From positions 1,674,001-1,738,000 of the forward strand of contig JAALGY010000031.1 of NCBI GenBank assembly GCA_032358165.1: 64,000 nt of DNA. Direction: 5' to 3'. This document shows positions 1-12,000 of the stretch, piece after piece. Origin of the DNA: Diplosphaera chodatii (lineage: Eukaryota; Chlorophyta; Trebouxiophyceae; Prasiolales; Stichococcaceae). The notes under the pieces are model-generated. The model did not search any database. It was not told the DNA's origin and saw only the letters and a list, made by a program, of their open reading frames with translations. Numbering within the stretch: position 1 is the first letter of the stretch; each line of letters starts with the position of its first letter. The position numbers and the translations under genes were made by a program.

Positions 1-945
1 GTCAGGCGTCCTGAATGTGGTGTAGAAGCGGCGTATACGCTCTGTCACGCTGGCGATTGTCAGGTTTGTGCCCCACACGTAGATGACATCGCCGTCACCA
101 TCCAGATCTGTTTGCATCGAGTTGCCCGCACCGGCGTCCTGCATCATCATGCACCAGACTGGTCTGCAAACAGTCAGCGTGACCTGTGAAGGGTCCTGTT
201 GCAATCAAGTTGTTGCATGGCAACGTCCATCGACATGCATAGCACTCGTCTGCACACAGGCAGCACGGCATTGCAGGGAGCTGATGGTCGGTGCAAGCAA
301 GGGCTGCCATCAGTGCAGTCTGCACGCGCACCACACTGGCAACAGGCGATAACGGCACGCTGAGGGACCGCCTGCGGTCCTGCAGCCGGGCACGCTGCCC
401 CTGGAACTGCCCCAGGTCCCCGCGCCAGCCATCGCGGTCCAGCGGCGAGGGGCCGGCGGGGCTGCTGAGGTCCGTCATCTGGCTCATGCTGCGGCGTCGG
501 TTGCCCCCCACGCCGGGCCTGCGGTCGCCCGCCATGCTTGGCTGGCTGCCACTGAAGCTGGGCCGGCCGGCGGCAGGCGTGCCGTGCAGGCCCATGCTGC
601 CGCTGAGGCCGGGCGTGCCAAAGCTGGCCTCTCTGCCACTGGCAGTACGCAGCTGTGGGGCAATAGATGCGGAGGGCGCCGGGGCGGCCGGGTCCGACTC
701 CGCCGTGCCTGCATTGCTGGCAGATCGTCAGTGCACACCACGATGCAGCATGCACACACATGTGATCAGGACAACGGCCAATGCCCACGGCGGCACGGTT
801 CAAGAGAACAAGCCAGCATGTGTGCACAGCAGGATCGCGTGCTGTATCAGCAATGCAGCAATGGCGCACGAACGCAATGACTCCGATGGCATGTACCATC
901 AGAGAAGCGGGACCCACCTTCGCTGTCCCGCCTACTGTCCGCCAT
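1..945 (-). CDS. MCM4: MCM4 replicative helicase subunit, N-terminal part (cut by window edge)
   Basis: Exons read right to left are 945-918, 708-332 and 138-1; the model starts at the ATG at 945 and the phases agree. MCM4 is one of the six MCM2-7 subunits of the replicative DNA helicase in the nucleus. The visible part is the Ser/Pro/Gly-rich unstructured N-terminus, with the SQMTDLSSPAGPSPL stretch typical of the phosphorylated MCM4 tail. It is followed by the start of the conserved N-terminal domain, where VIYVWGTNL matches the (I/V)WGT block that opens MCM4 in animals and plants. The AAA core lies left of base 1. The WGT block and acidic residues before it make MCM4 more likely than other MCMs, but only about 180 residues are available. 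Confidence 0.8.
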
Positions 946-1473
946 GGCTGCAGTCTGCTAAGTAGCAGCAGCCGCTAGCGGCGGAGTGCGCCAGCCGCGG
1001 GGTCAGACGCCCACACACTGACGGGGCGAAACAAGTTAAGTGCTTGATAGCACAAGCGGGCGAGCAGTACAGTGGAGGCACCCGCTCAAACACAGAAAGC
1101 TGCAGTAGCTCTGCTAGCACATGAGCAGCTGGGTGTCGCAGCCTCGCCAATGCAATCAGTGCATGATGGCAATGCGTCGAAGTTTGAATTTCCCGTGCAT
1201 GTTGCGGTGCTAACCGCCGGCCTAACCTGCTTAAGACATCTGTCTGACAGGGTTGTCAAGCATGCGGGGGATGACCAGGATGAAAGGCCCTTCTACATGC
1301 ACATTCGGCACATGCGAGCATCAACTCTGCACGGAAATAGTAATCTGCCAGACTAACTCGCGCATGTGACTGTTTGCCACCGGCCGTGCACGCGCAGGTT
1401 GCGCACAACATGGTTGCCTCGATGCGATCTAGGTGAAGTGCAGATAATCGATACGCAATGTGATCACCACCGC
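946..1473. promoter_or_regulatory. Divergent intergenic region between MCM4 and the sugar transferase
   Basis: This 528-base stretch separates two genes transcribed away from each other, so it should hold both promoters and 5' untranslated leaders. I recognise no coding exon in it. An in-frame ATG at 1366 would extend the right-hand gene by 36 unconserved residues, so part of the segment may be 5' leader or an alternative start. No clear TATA box or repeat was seen. The role is inferred from gene orientation only. Confidence 0.4.
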
Positions 1474-3548
1474 ATGCATTGGTGGGCACACCTCAGTCGA
1501 AAGGCCAGGATGCGGGCGATACAGGGCCTCGCTGCAGCGTGCCTGACGCTGGCTCTGCTTGTGGTCAGCACCCACGGGCACTCAAGCCGCGCCCTCATGG
1601 CCAAGCAGCGGGGCCCAGACATGCCCAGATTGACGAATGAGACGTTGATGACACACTTGCAAGGCGTTGCCACTCCGCAGAGGGAGCTGGTGTTCACCAC
1701 CACCTCGGCGTGGACGCCGGCAATCCTGGACATGCTCAAAAACTTCGCATATCACATGCACGCCGTCGGCCGAGACGGCAACCTGATGGTCATCAGCCAG
1801 GACAACGGCACCTGCGCCCAGCTCCTGGTGCGTGAATGCATGCTGCTTGCATCGTTGAGTATGCAAGGGTTGTCGCCAACAGCCAGCCTGCCGCCATACC
1901 TGATGCATGCGGAATACAACAAACAATCAATCGTATGTCATACTTGGCCCAACAGGAGGTCAACATTCCCTGCTACCTGGACGAGATGTCGCCGCGTTCA
2001 TGGGAGTTCCCAGAGGGGCACCGGTATGGCGAGCGGCCATGGGATTTTGGCAAGATCTGGTGGTCACTGCACCTGGCGCACCTTGGGTACTCGTCGCTGT
2101 ATCTGGACAACGACGTCGCCGCGGTGAAGGACCCACTGGCTGAGGACATTGTGCAGTCGCCCTACGACCTGCAGGTGAGCAACCATGGCATTTGCATGTG
2201 CAATGCAGGGATCACATGGCGCTGCATGGTGCCAGTCACGCCCGTGAAGCAGAAACTTGGCATGTTTGTGGTGACGCCCTGCAACCATGACCATGCAAGC
2301 AGGGCCTCAGTGACTTCCGGGCTGCTGAGGTGCCGCGTGTGGGCGCCATTCTGGACGATCGCTGCAAGCTATACCGGCTGAAGCAGGACAGGAAGATCCC
2401 TGGAGGTGGGTGCCCGGCTGCCACATCTGAGCATTGCTTTGCTGTGAGTGAGGTGGCTGCATGTCGTAAAGGGACCTCATCCTAGGTGCAGTCATGATGA
2501 TTCGAGCCATGTCACCAGGAGACTTATACTTTCCAGCCTGGGAAATTCGGAAGAATGAGACGTCGCTGCGAGCACTTGCGCCTTGTCAGAGCCTGGGCGC
2601 ATACTATGTGCGGCCCACACCCCCAGCCATGAAGTTCTTGACCAGGCTGTCGGAATGGGTGGTCAACACCCACACACAGCAGTGGGATCAGGCAGCCTGG
2701 AACGAGGTGGGCTCGTGTTGCAGCATGGCATGACATGCATGTCTCTCAGCAAACCACGGCCACTGGATTGCTGCAGATGCACTGCCTGCAGATTGTCGCC
2801 ACATCACCGTTTGTGCACTGCCTGACAGGTCGTGATGGCATTCCTGATCGGCATGGGCGATGAGGAGCCCCTCCGCTATCGCATCCTGCCCGTCAACAGA
2901 TTCATGAACCTTGGTGAGGCAGATGCAGAATGGCTGCATGCACTCACAGCCTTGACTGCACAGCAAGCACGCCAAGCCTGCTTCTCGCAGCTGCCACCAT
3001 GAGGTCGCAGAACGTATCAGGTCCTCAGGGTGGACATCTGCATGCGCCATCCTGTCACTGAAACGCGGCTGCGTGCAGAGATCTATGAGGAGCGGATCAA
3101 GCAACAGCGGCACGTGGAGCCAGTGCTGCTGCATGCTGGATATCTGAACGGGGATATGAAGGTCAGCATTCGCAGCCATGAGACCATACCCCCGCAGCTG
3201 CTGGCTTGTCCTGCTGCTGCTGGGGCAAGGCAGGCTGCTGCTGTGCGTGTACTACCTTGGTGTATCAGCTGCTGCCCGCATGGCTTGCAGAGGCAGCGGT
3301 TCAACGAGACAGGGTTCTGGCGGGGGGAGGCCTGGGAGCCGCACATGGGGGTCGCGGGGTTGAAGGCACGGCGGAAGGCATGCGGTGGTTCGCTTTGGCG
3401 CTGCACAGGCCGCCGACCCTGGTCCCAGCGATGGCTGCTCGTCCTGATACTGTGTGCCGCGGCTGCCGGGCTTCTAGCAGCTGCAAAGTGGTCCTCAGCA
3501 TTCAGCTACAGCAGCCTGCTGCCCACTGTTGTGAGGAGTGGCCGATAG
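1474..3548 (+). CDS. Nucleotide-diphospho-sugar transferase (GT77/RRA-like), type II membrane protein
   Basis: Proposed exons are 1474-1827, 1956-2174, 2303-2405, 2492-2706, 2829-2913, 3004-3161 and 3291-3548; the junctions are phase-consistent. The start may instead be the ATG at 1510 or 1366. A hydrophobic stretch near LAAACLTLALLVV looks like a Golgi signal anchor. The lumenal part has the features of the nucleotide-diphospho-sugar transferase family (PF03407) seen in plant arabinosyl- and galactosyltransferases: the ELVFTTTS entry strand, WDFGKIWWSLH, the DxD-type metal and sugar-nucleotide motif in LYLDNDVA, and LHAGYLNG near the end. The acceptor sugar or protein cannot be told. Oddly, a second hydrophobic segment (WLLVLILCAAAAGLLAA) lies near the C-terminus, whereas this family usually has only the N-terminal anchor. 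The last exon is therefore less certain. Confidence 0.75.
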
Positions 3549-4171
3549 TCACCTTATCTCAGGCCTTTAGGGCGCCGAGCTAGTGTGTGTTTCACCTTGG
3601 TTTTGCTACATCAGCGTGATTCTTTTGGTGCGGCGTATTGGCCGTCACCGCTGCCAGATGGTGTCCAAACCCCGTGCGCATGCTGGGTCAGTAGTGACAC
3701 GGTGCCTCTGCAATCACCGCTCCACCGAAAGCTGCATTCAGATTGCGTCGGATGAGCTATTTCGAGCTGACCAATGGTCACTACACTATCACACCATAGG
3801 GTGCTCCTTTCCTTCCCATGAAAACTGGTGAGTACCTTTCGGCATTTGTACATGACGTGCTGCAGGGCGGTTGATACCGGGCAGCCAAAGAAAGGACTCT
3901 GTCGCCAGCGACTGGGGCACAACCGCATCATTCATCCATGAATGCTTCAGTCGTTGCCTGCAGAGTCATTGCGCCAGCGTGCGGCCACGATCGAGCCTGT
4001 TTTGGATCACCTGATCTAGCACCACTGGTACAGGTGAGTGGCGATAGGTGATGTGCTGGCTTCGAGGGCTGCTCTACCTGTCAATGACGTTCTTTACGCA
4101 CCACTGGTGGTGTGGCGTCGGCAGGTTGCCTGCATCCGCACCCAGCTGCAGTCTGAAGCGTGCACCGCAGC
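3549..4171. other. Intergenic stretch, nothing recognised
   Basis: These 623 bases between two rightward genes hold the 3' end of the sugar transferase transcript and the promoter and leader of the dehydratase gene. Short open frames occur but none has a hydrophobic, domain-like or conserved pattern. A polypyrimidine tract with CAG just before 4172 could be an acceptor for a leader intron. Confidence 0.4.
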
Positions 4172-5532
4172 ATGGCGAGACAGACCGCCGCACAGCCTTC
4201 GGGCGCGGTCAGGGCGTACATGGCCCTGTACAATATCCTACAGCTCGCAGGATGGTCCTACATAATGTTCTGCACCATTGTTGTGACCCGGGCTGGCGGG
4301 GGATCGCCTGGCGTGTGGCAGGTGGGGGTCGACACATGCTGGTTATGCAGCAGCGTCACACTTTCCAAGTCACATGACCATGGCGGCAGATACTTGCGCT
4401 TTTACAAGAGCATGCCGGATCGAGCATGCTAGTGCACCTGCATCAGGCTGTGCAAGTGCCGCTGAAGATCTTCCAGACCGCCGCTGTTCTTGAGGTGAAC
4501 ATGTGCAGGTGCTGGCAGTGCAATTGTGAATTAATGTTGCGAACCGTGTGCGTCTGGGGTGTCTGACATACAGCTGTTCGGCGCAGGTGTTCCACTGCCT
4601 CCTCGGCTTCGTGAGAGCCCCAGTTGCCACCACAGGTGTTCACGCCATCACGACAGCACGCATGTGGACTACCTCATATGAGCGTAACACCAGTGTTTCA
4701 ACCTGCACGGTCACTCACCGGTGACGGTTCACCACCTGCGCTGCAGGCATCCAGGTGGCGTCGAGGTTGTGGGTGCTGTGGGGCATTGTGAACCTCGTGC
4801 CTGAGGAGACGACGCAGGGCTCCCTGCAGCAGCTGGGGCCGCTGAGCCCCACCCTCACATCGCTGGTCATCGCCTGGAGCCTCAGCGAAATCATCCGCTA
4901 TGGCTTCTTTGCAGCAAAGGTACTAGGCGTGAGACCGCACTTTCAGGGCAACAATGCCAAATGACATTGCCGGCATGGACTTGGCGACATCTTGTGTCTT
5001 TGGATGCTGTGTGAGCTCGCTTCATGCTGTGCAGGCACTGGGGATGGACATGTACTTACTGCTGTGGCTCAGGTATTCGGCCTTCCTGGTGCTGTATCCA
5101 GTGGGCGTCGGCAGCGAGCTCACCATGGCAGCGCTTGCCCTCAGCCAGGTGCCTGCTTGTCATGGCAACAGGGTTACTCCGACCCTGCGATGTGGGTAGA
5201 TGACTTGTGGGTCATCACAGTTTGTGTTCCACTAAGGTAAGGTAGGGTATGGTACTGCTTGCTGTCGCAGATCAAGCGGCGGAGGCTACTGACCTGGGAG
5301 CTTCCGAATGCACTGAACCAGTCTTTCGATTACTACGCAGCCTGCATCATTCTGATGCTGGTGTATCTGCCAGGTGAGCACAGTTGAGCCGTGTCTGCAG
5401 AGCCCAGTCAGCGCAGTGGCATGCTGACGTTCTGGCATTGCGTATACTGCAGGATTTCCACACATGTTCTTCCACATGGTGCGGCAAAGACGCAAGAATC
5501 TCGGCAGCAGTACACGCCCGAAAGTAGCTTAG
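4172..5532 (+). CDS. PAS2: Very-long-chain (3R)-3-hydroxyacyl-CoA dehydratase (PAS2/PHS1/HACD)
   Basis: Seven exons (4172-4321, 4447-4494, 4587-4635, 4747-4919, 5035-5148, 5271-5373, 5453-5532) join in phase to a 238-residue protein, the usual family length. It carries out the third step of the endoplasmic-reticulum fatty acid elongation cycle, dehydrating 3-hydroxyacyl-CoA to trans-2-enoyl-CoA for sphingolipids, waxes and storage lipids. Family blocks occur in order: YNILQLAGWS in the first helix, GFVRAPV, QVASRLWVLWGI, LVPE, AWSLSEIIRYGF, LRYSAFLVLYPVGVGSE and FDYYAACIILMLVYLPGFP. The catalytic pair known from yeast Phs1 (Tyr149 and Glu156) is present as Tyr161 and Glu168 with the same seven-residue spacing. 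The tail after the last helix is short and basic (RQRRKN), a plausible ER-retention signal. Confidence 0.93.
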
Positions 5533-5750
5533 GCATTCAGCCGTGTGCTTATGTCGGCTAGTAAGATCTCAGCATCAGAAACCTGAACAACAAAGTCACC
5601 CCTGTTCCTATTGATTTGGATGCAAATCCAGACCTGTGACGCTGGCTGACTGGCATGCATGCAAGCCCCTGAAAGCAGCTGGGTTTCATCGCGCAGCGCC
5701 GTTGCTACTTTACAGATCGTGTCTCAGCCCCTCGCTCTCCGGCAAGCTGC

Positions 5751-8700
5751 TCAGGCACGGGAGGAGATGCCGCGCTGGTACTGCTTGTGCCGCTTGGGCA
5801 GCAGCTTCTCCAGCAGCCCCGCTGACGCATCCTGCTGCAGGGCCTCCTGCATCACCATCGTCTCCCGCAGGAGATCCTCCACCTGCAATCAGTCGCAATC
5901 TTTTGAGTATTCATATGTGTTCAAGTTGACCAGCGTGCATGACAGTCATTCGCACAAAAAGACATGAAGCTGTTGACACAAACAGAAGGCAGATGCTCCT
6001 GAGCTGTCCAGCCCACCTTGGCCTTGTTCTCCGTCATCTGCGGCACCAGGGTCTGCACTGCCGACTGCTGGCTGGCCTCCGACTGCCACACGGAGTGCTT
6101 CAGCTGTGGGTAGTTCCCATCCAGCGTCGCCGCCAGACGTGCGTGCTTCGTCTCCAGCAGCTGCCGCATGCTGGCCACCGTCGCCTTCGTCTCCTCCAGC
6201 TTCTGCAGGTCAGATTGCCCCACATGCGCCCACTTAGATTGCCAAATGCACCAGCCTGGCGGTGTGTGCCATGTGTCAGCAAGCAGACAGCTTATGGCCG
6301 TGCAGCACACCCTCAGGAGGTGCATGCGGTATCCAGAGGTCTTGCGTGGTCACACCATGCAAGGGGTCCTGGGGAAAGTTCATGGTGACGAGGAAGCACG
6401 CCCCAGCGCTCTCACCTCAGCATCTCCGCCAGACAGGAACTCGCAGGCGCGGCCGTAGGAGCCCAGGAACAGGATCTCCGCCTTCTGCAGCTCGGTGTCG
6501 TTGGCGATGGCCTCCAGGAGATGCGCCTTCACCTGTGTGATGTAGAACAGCTCGCCTTGATGGCTCGTGTTGACATGAAAAAGCAGGGATGCTCAGGAGC
6601 AAGGTAGACGTGTGTCCACTGGAGGTGGGGCCGCCCACCTTGGCTGCATCATCAGGCCGCTGTCCGAATACAAACTCCAGCAGCAGCAGGTCGTACTCTG
6701 AGACCTGTTGGCATTGCACAAGCTCCCTCAAAACCATGCTGACACTCGGGTGAAAGGTAGGCAAGACCTGTGCAGCCCATTGCCCATGAATAGTATTGCC
6801 TACTGGGCACACTCGTACTGCTTTCACTGACCTTCGAGCGGCCGTCTGCAAAAGCCGCAACTTGCAGCATGTTGATGGACTTCATGAACCGGCGGTCGGA
6901 CACATACACCGGAGGCTCGCACTTGTCCTGCAATGGGGTTCGCAACAGCCTCAGGATGCGTGAACTGCATGCACGTGTCATGACACTGACAGCACAGCAG
7001 AAGAGGCCTCCCACCTGCAGGTAGTTGCGCAGGCCCGTCAGCAGCTCGATGACGCTGTCTGGCACGTCCACTGCTTGGACTGCTTGCCGTGCTGTATTCC
7101 TACAGGTGAGGTGTGACCAGTCAGGTGCTTGAAACGTAGACTCATGACAGTCCAGCGGCTTGGCTGACAGCAACGGGCACACACAACAAAGCTGGACCAT
7201 GCCGCCCATGACTGCTTGACCACCACACAGAGCCACCGGCGCCGACCTGTAGTCGTCCATGGTCAGCTCGCCGGCCTTGGCGGGGGCCTGCTCGGCGCCG
7301 GGCACGATCTCCTGCAGCCGCCCGCCCGCAGCGATGCGCGCCAGCGTCGACAGCTGCGCCGCCGACACCTGCGCCACCTGCCGCCTGATGAGGAAGCGAT
7401 CGTACAGCGCGTCCAGCTCCTCGCTCTCCGGCAGCTCGTTGGAGGCGCCCACCTGGTGCGGCGGGTGCAAGGACACGTGAGGGCCGCCGCCAGCTGCTGT
7501 ACATTGCAGCGTACAAGGTATGTGCCTTTCCTGATACACACATGCGAGCCTCAAACTACGATGTTGATGATGAAGCTATCTCATTCACACTTATCCTCAC
7601 CAGGCAGAGCAGCGGCACAGGCAGACGCTCGTTGCCGTTGTCAAACAGCCGCTCGTTCAGCAGAGTGAGCAGCGCGTTCAGGATGGCACTGTTGGCCTTG
7701 AAGATCTCGTCAATGAATGCGACCTCCGCCGTCGGCAGATAGCCGTCCAACTTACGGACGTATTCGTCGTTCTCGAGCCCTGATGAGGTGTGCGACATCG
7801 CTCAGCCCCTTGTGGTGGTAATATGGTGGAATAGGGGCCCTGAGAAGCGTGTCGTGACCTTGCGCAAGATCCAACACGATTGCATAAGACGAGGCTCAAG
7901 ACCGTAGGAGCCCTTGGTCCCGGTGACCTCACCGCGCATGGACAGAGGCCCGAACAGCTCCTCAGGCACGGAGAACCGCGTCAGCAGCCGCTCGAAGTAG
8001 CTGCCGCGGGTGATGCCAGCCAGCCGTCGGGACAGCTCCGATTTGGCGGTGCCCGGTGGCCCGAGCAGCAGCAGGTGCTCTCCGCACAGCGCCGCCAGCA
8101 GCATCAGCCGCACCTGCATAGGAACACCACCCAGTGGCTCTACAGCTGGTACATCTGAGATGCAAGCGTGCTGGTGATCATACGCATGATGACGCCCACG
8201 CTGCATTGCGGTACGATATACAGATTCAGCGCAGTATGCCGCACCTCCGTCTCCCGCTCCAGCAGGCCTTTCGCCACGATGTTCACCGCTGTCAAGACCT
8301 TGTCCTGCATGTCATTGATCGGGTCCTCCAGCAGCGAGTCGCCGGAGGCAGCATGGTCCTGCAGAATCTGCGCGTGCGCAGCCTCCACGCTGCGGCTGAT
8401 CTCCGAGATGCGCGTCAAGATGGACTGGTCCGCCTGCGCACAGCGGCGCACAGAGATGAGACAGCAGTGAGACTGCACTGAGGTCTGTTCCTCCTGCGTG
8501 CACGACAGCAGATCACTGACAGTGGGAGCCTCATGCAGTCGATCCAGTGACCCACCTCTGCTGCAGGTGCATCAGCACGGACGGCGTGCAGCTGGGTCGG
8601 AGCCTTGCTGGATCTTCCTTTAGGCCAGATGGATCGGGGTGGCTCGGCCTGCTGCTGCGCCGTCACGGTTGCGCAGCGAGATCTGGCTGGTGCCCGGCAG

Positions 8701-8768
8701 GCGGCTGGTCTTTGTAGCGGCTGTGCCGTTGCCGGCACCGGGGGACAGGACCCACAGCGGAGCATCAT
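5751..8768 (-). CDS. RavA-like MoxR-family AAA+ ATPase
   Basis: Eleven exons (8768-8556, 8433-8245, 8113-7933, 7779-7601, 7452-7247, 7099-7015, 6927-6832, 6704-6639, 6532-6416, 6202-6017, 5882-5751) join in phase to 549 residues. The first ~70 residues are rich in Ala, Arg and Pro and poor in acids, like an organellar targeting peptide. The AAA core follows: Walker A GPPGTAKS near residue 152, the MoxR/RavA block [14 protein letters not shown], Walker B with sensor region [16 protein letters not shown], sensor-1 GASNELPES, and sensor-2 [10 protein letters not shown]. This order and spacing match bacterial RavA better than magnesium chelatase or other MoxR branches. The ~180-residue tail is mostly helical and charged and ends [14 protein letters not shown]. 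RavA acts with ViaA as a chaperone-like ATPase; a ViaA-like gene starts 287 bases away on the other strand. Organelle targeting is inferred. Confidence 0.88.
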
Positions 8769-9055
8769 GGTGAGTGCTAGTCAAGGTTCAAGCTTTGGGA
8801 ATTACCGCACGTCGTGAGCGCGAGAATGGCCTGATAAACCCGCGCGCAGAGTGGATAAAGTGCAACAGCGGACCAAAGATCTGCCAAAGTATCAGCAGGC
8901 AAACATGTGATCGGATGTTTTCTGCTCTGTAACGCACACAGCTGTAGTGGCCTGAGCGACGGGAAGGAATTCTAGTAGTTCAGCACCGCAGCCGCCATGG
9001 CAGGACGAGGTGCTCTGCCTCTGGTTGCACGTGTATAACAGAACCGGTCTGCAGG
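8769..9055. promoter_or_regulatory. Shared divergent promoter of the RavA-like and ViaA-like genes
   Basis: Only 287 bases separate the two start codons, which face away from each other. The segment must contain both core promoters and both leaders, so the pair may be co-expressed from one bidirectional promoter. No clear TATA box was seen. The regulatory role is inferred from geometry and from the known partnership of the two bacterial proteins. Confidence 0.5.
8997..9038 (+). other. Possible 13-residue upstream open reading frame before the ViaA-like start
   Basis: An ATG in good context (GCCGCCATGG) at 8997 opens a 13-codon frame ending in TAA before the proposed start at 9056. If the transcript begins upstream, this would be a short upstream frame that could lower translation. 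Joining this ATG to the main frame would need an intron of only 24 bases, so I do not use it as the gene's start. Confidence 0.35.
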
Positions 9056-12000
9056 ATGCACACACGGCATTGCACCAGCGGTTCGCCGGCGTGCCTCCGC
9101 AACGCTGGTCAGCAGCAGCATCTGCAGCCGCATCCACAGCTGCCTGCTCAGTCCGTGCACACGCACCACCGCCCTCGGCGGCGCCGCTCGCGGTGTCAGG
9201 CGGAGGTCATTGCCACCGCCAGCAGCAGCAACGGGGCAACGCCCAGCAGCAATGGTGCTGGTCCGCCAGCTGCAGCGCTTGGGGAGGCAGCGAGGCCGCA
9301 CGGTGGCCTTGGCGAGCTGGCCGCGATCTCGCCAGTGCTCATGCAGTGGCTGCTGCGGCTGGCGCACATCATGTGCGAGGGTTGCTGCACCTCTTATGCA
9401 TGTTGTTTGGGTCTACCTCATGCAGATGCTGCCATATCTGGGCCAAGGTAAGCATTGCAACTTCGGTGCATGGGCTGTGCAGGTGCAAGTCTGAGGGCGT
9501 GCACAGCGACGTTGCGCTGGAGCAGAGTGCAGTGGGCATCAACCTGTGGAAGGTGTCCAGTCACGTTGCAAGCGCGCAGCACTATCGTCAAACGATTATT
9601 TTCCACTGCCTTGCTGCCAGCGCGGTCCCATGCTGGTGCCCTGTCGCTCAACCGCCGTCAAAATGTCTGCACAGGCTGCGCTTGACCAGGGTCTAATCTT
9701 GGACAGCGAGACACAGCGGCAGCTGCTGCTCGACGAGACGTATGTGCACATGGCTCCGGTGGCAGACGGCCTTGTGTGGCCGCCAGAGCCTCTGCGATCA
9801 GTGCTCATATGTGCGCCGCGATGCCTGTGCATTGTTGCAGTGTTTGCGTGTTTGCGGCACAAGCGTGCGGGCTGCAGCACTCGCATCTCGCCTCTGAGCG
9901 CTCGTGGTGTGCGTGCAGTACGGCTGTCGCAGCTGGGGGTGGCGCGCTTCACGAGAAAGTATCCTGCCGTGCTGGACGCGCTGCTGCGCACCATGCTGGA
10001 GGTGGTGGTCAAATACCAGCGCGCGATCACAGGGTGAGTCGTGGTTGCGTGCCCCACTACCTAGAGGCCGAGCGCCCAGCGACGGCTGAGTACAGCGACA
10101 GCGGCCAAGCAAGGGCCAGGTTGCTGTTGTGTGCAGGGTGGAAGAGCAGAAAGAGGAGCGTGAAGTGGACGGCAGCGGGCAGGTGTACATGACGGTGGCA
10201 GAGCTCCAGGAGCAGGAGGCAAAGCGGAGAGCAGGTGTGCCATGGCATTGTGGACAGGACTACAAAGCGCACGTTTGGCCCACGAGCGGTATCATATCAT
10301 ATGTGGGTGGAAGATGATCCAAACAGTCAAAGTGCCTGTCACAGTGCGGCACAATCTAGAGCCCGGCAGCAACGGTGCACCTGCGGCGGCTGGGGCTCCG
10401 GCGGCGGCAGATGAGACGACAGAGTCCGACGACGAGTTGGAGGGTGGCAGCAGCGCCAACTGGAGCCCCGAGCGGCGCACAGCAGAGGAGCTGGTGGGCT
10501 GCACTGCTTTGCGCTGTGCAGATGCTGCAAGTCCGCCGCTTAGCTGCACGCAACGGCTGATAATGGTCCTGCTGCGCAGCGCTGCTGCTCTTTCATGGGT
10601 GGCACAGCAGCTAGAATGGACAGTCCCCGTGGCATCCGCTGCTGCCTACGTCCATGCTGAGAGCCTGCTGTGCGCGGTCATGCTCAGCCGTGCACGCTCT
10701 GATCGCTGCTGCCTGCGGTGCGTCGGCCAGGTGGCGGGGCTGGTGGACATGTGGCAGGCGCCCATCGACACGCTGAGCAAGGCGGGGCGCGCGATGGAGG
10801 GCATCGAGGCGCTGCTGGGCGGCGCCGCCGGTGGCACCTTCGACCTGCAGGTGCCCGGCCGCACATGCACAGCAGGGGGCGTGAGGCCCATGCACGAGCA
10901 CCTCATGCTGCAGCTCGCACTCATGTGTCACACGCAACTGCCACGACTGCATGGCCTTTTGCGGAAGGTTGATGGCAATGTGGCCAATATCCTGTGCATG
11001 CACGCCTCCTATGCAGGCTGCTGACGTGTCTTTGGTAACCTGCAGGGCAACCTGTGGAAGCGGAAGGGGTGGAAGGAGATGGACAAGATGCGCAGCAAGC
11101 TGGAGGACCTGAAGGAGCTGCGCGACCTGGTGGGCTGAGAAATTGCATCCACGAGTCAGTGCGTGCGGGGCCCTGGGACGCTGAGACTGCTGCAATGAAA
11201 TGGTGTGCTCAGTGCACGAGATCCTGCCCCCCCTGCCGCTGCAGGTGCGGTCGCTGGGGCGGGGCGGCGGGTGGGGCCCCCTGCGGCGGGCGCCCATCCA
11301 GCACCTGGACATGAAGGGGCGCCCCGGGCTGCTGCGCACGGTGCTGGAGCAGCAGGAGACGCGCGGCCTGACGCGCGCCGACGACCTGTCCCGCCTCCTC
11401 CCCTCCGAGGTGCCCCCCGGGCCAAGAGGTTGCGCTTGGCATCACATCAGGCCCCACCGCCAGTCATGCTGTGTGCAACATCGGCTTGGGCTGGCCAGTC
11501 CCGAGCGGCTTGCCATGTTGGGCGACAGGCTGCGCTGCTGGCACGGGGCCGCACCATCCGCCAGGCCAAGCTGCTGTTCTTCGCCAAGCTGGCGGAGAAG
11601 GGGCTGTCCTGCTACGAGCGTGACGGCTGGGGCGAGTTCCCCACCACCATCAACCCGGACCGGCGGGAGGTGGGCACGCCCGATGTTCGCTGACCTGCTG
11701 GCGACCAGGTCGATGTTGTGGAAAACCCTGTGCATGACAACTGATGCAACCACGCAGCAGTGAGTGATGGGTAACTTGTGTGCTTTCACCGCCGTTGTGC
11801 CTCCACCCAGGTGCGGCCCACGGCGGACAGGGGCCCCATCCTGCTGTGCATCGACACCAGCGGCAGCATGCGGGGCGCACGCGAGACGGTGGCCAAGGCG
11901 CTGTCGCTGGAGTGCATGCGTGCCGCCAAGGCGCAGGACCGCGGCTGCTACGTGTTCGCCTTTGCTGGCCCGCAGGAGGTGGGGGCCCCGGCCTTGACGT

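Noticed and set aside
8997..9056. Start of the ViaA-like gene at the ATG at 8997 spliced through GTGTAT...CTGCAG
   Set aside because: It would give an attractive transit peptide, but the intron would be 24 bases long and the frame would not match the next exon.
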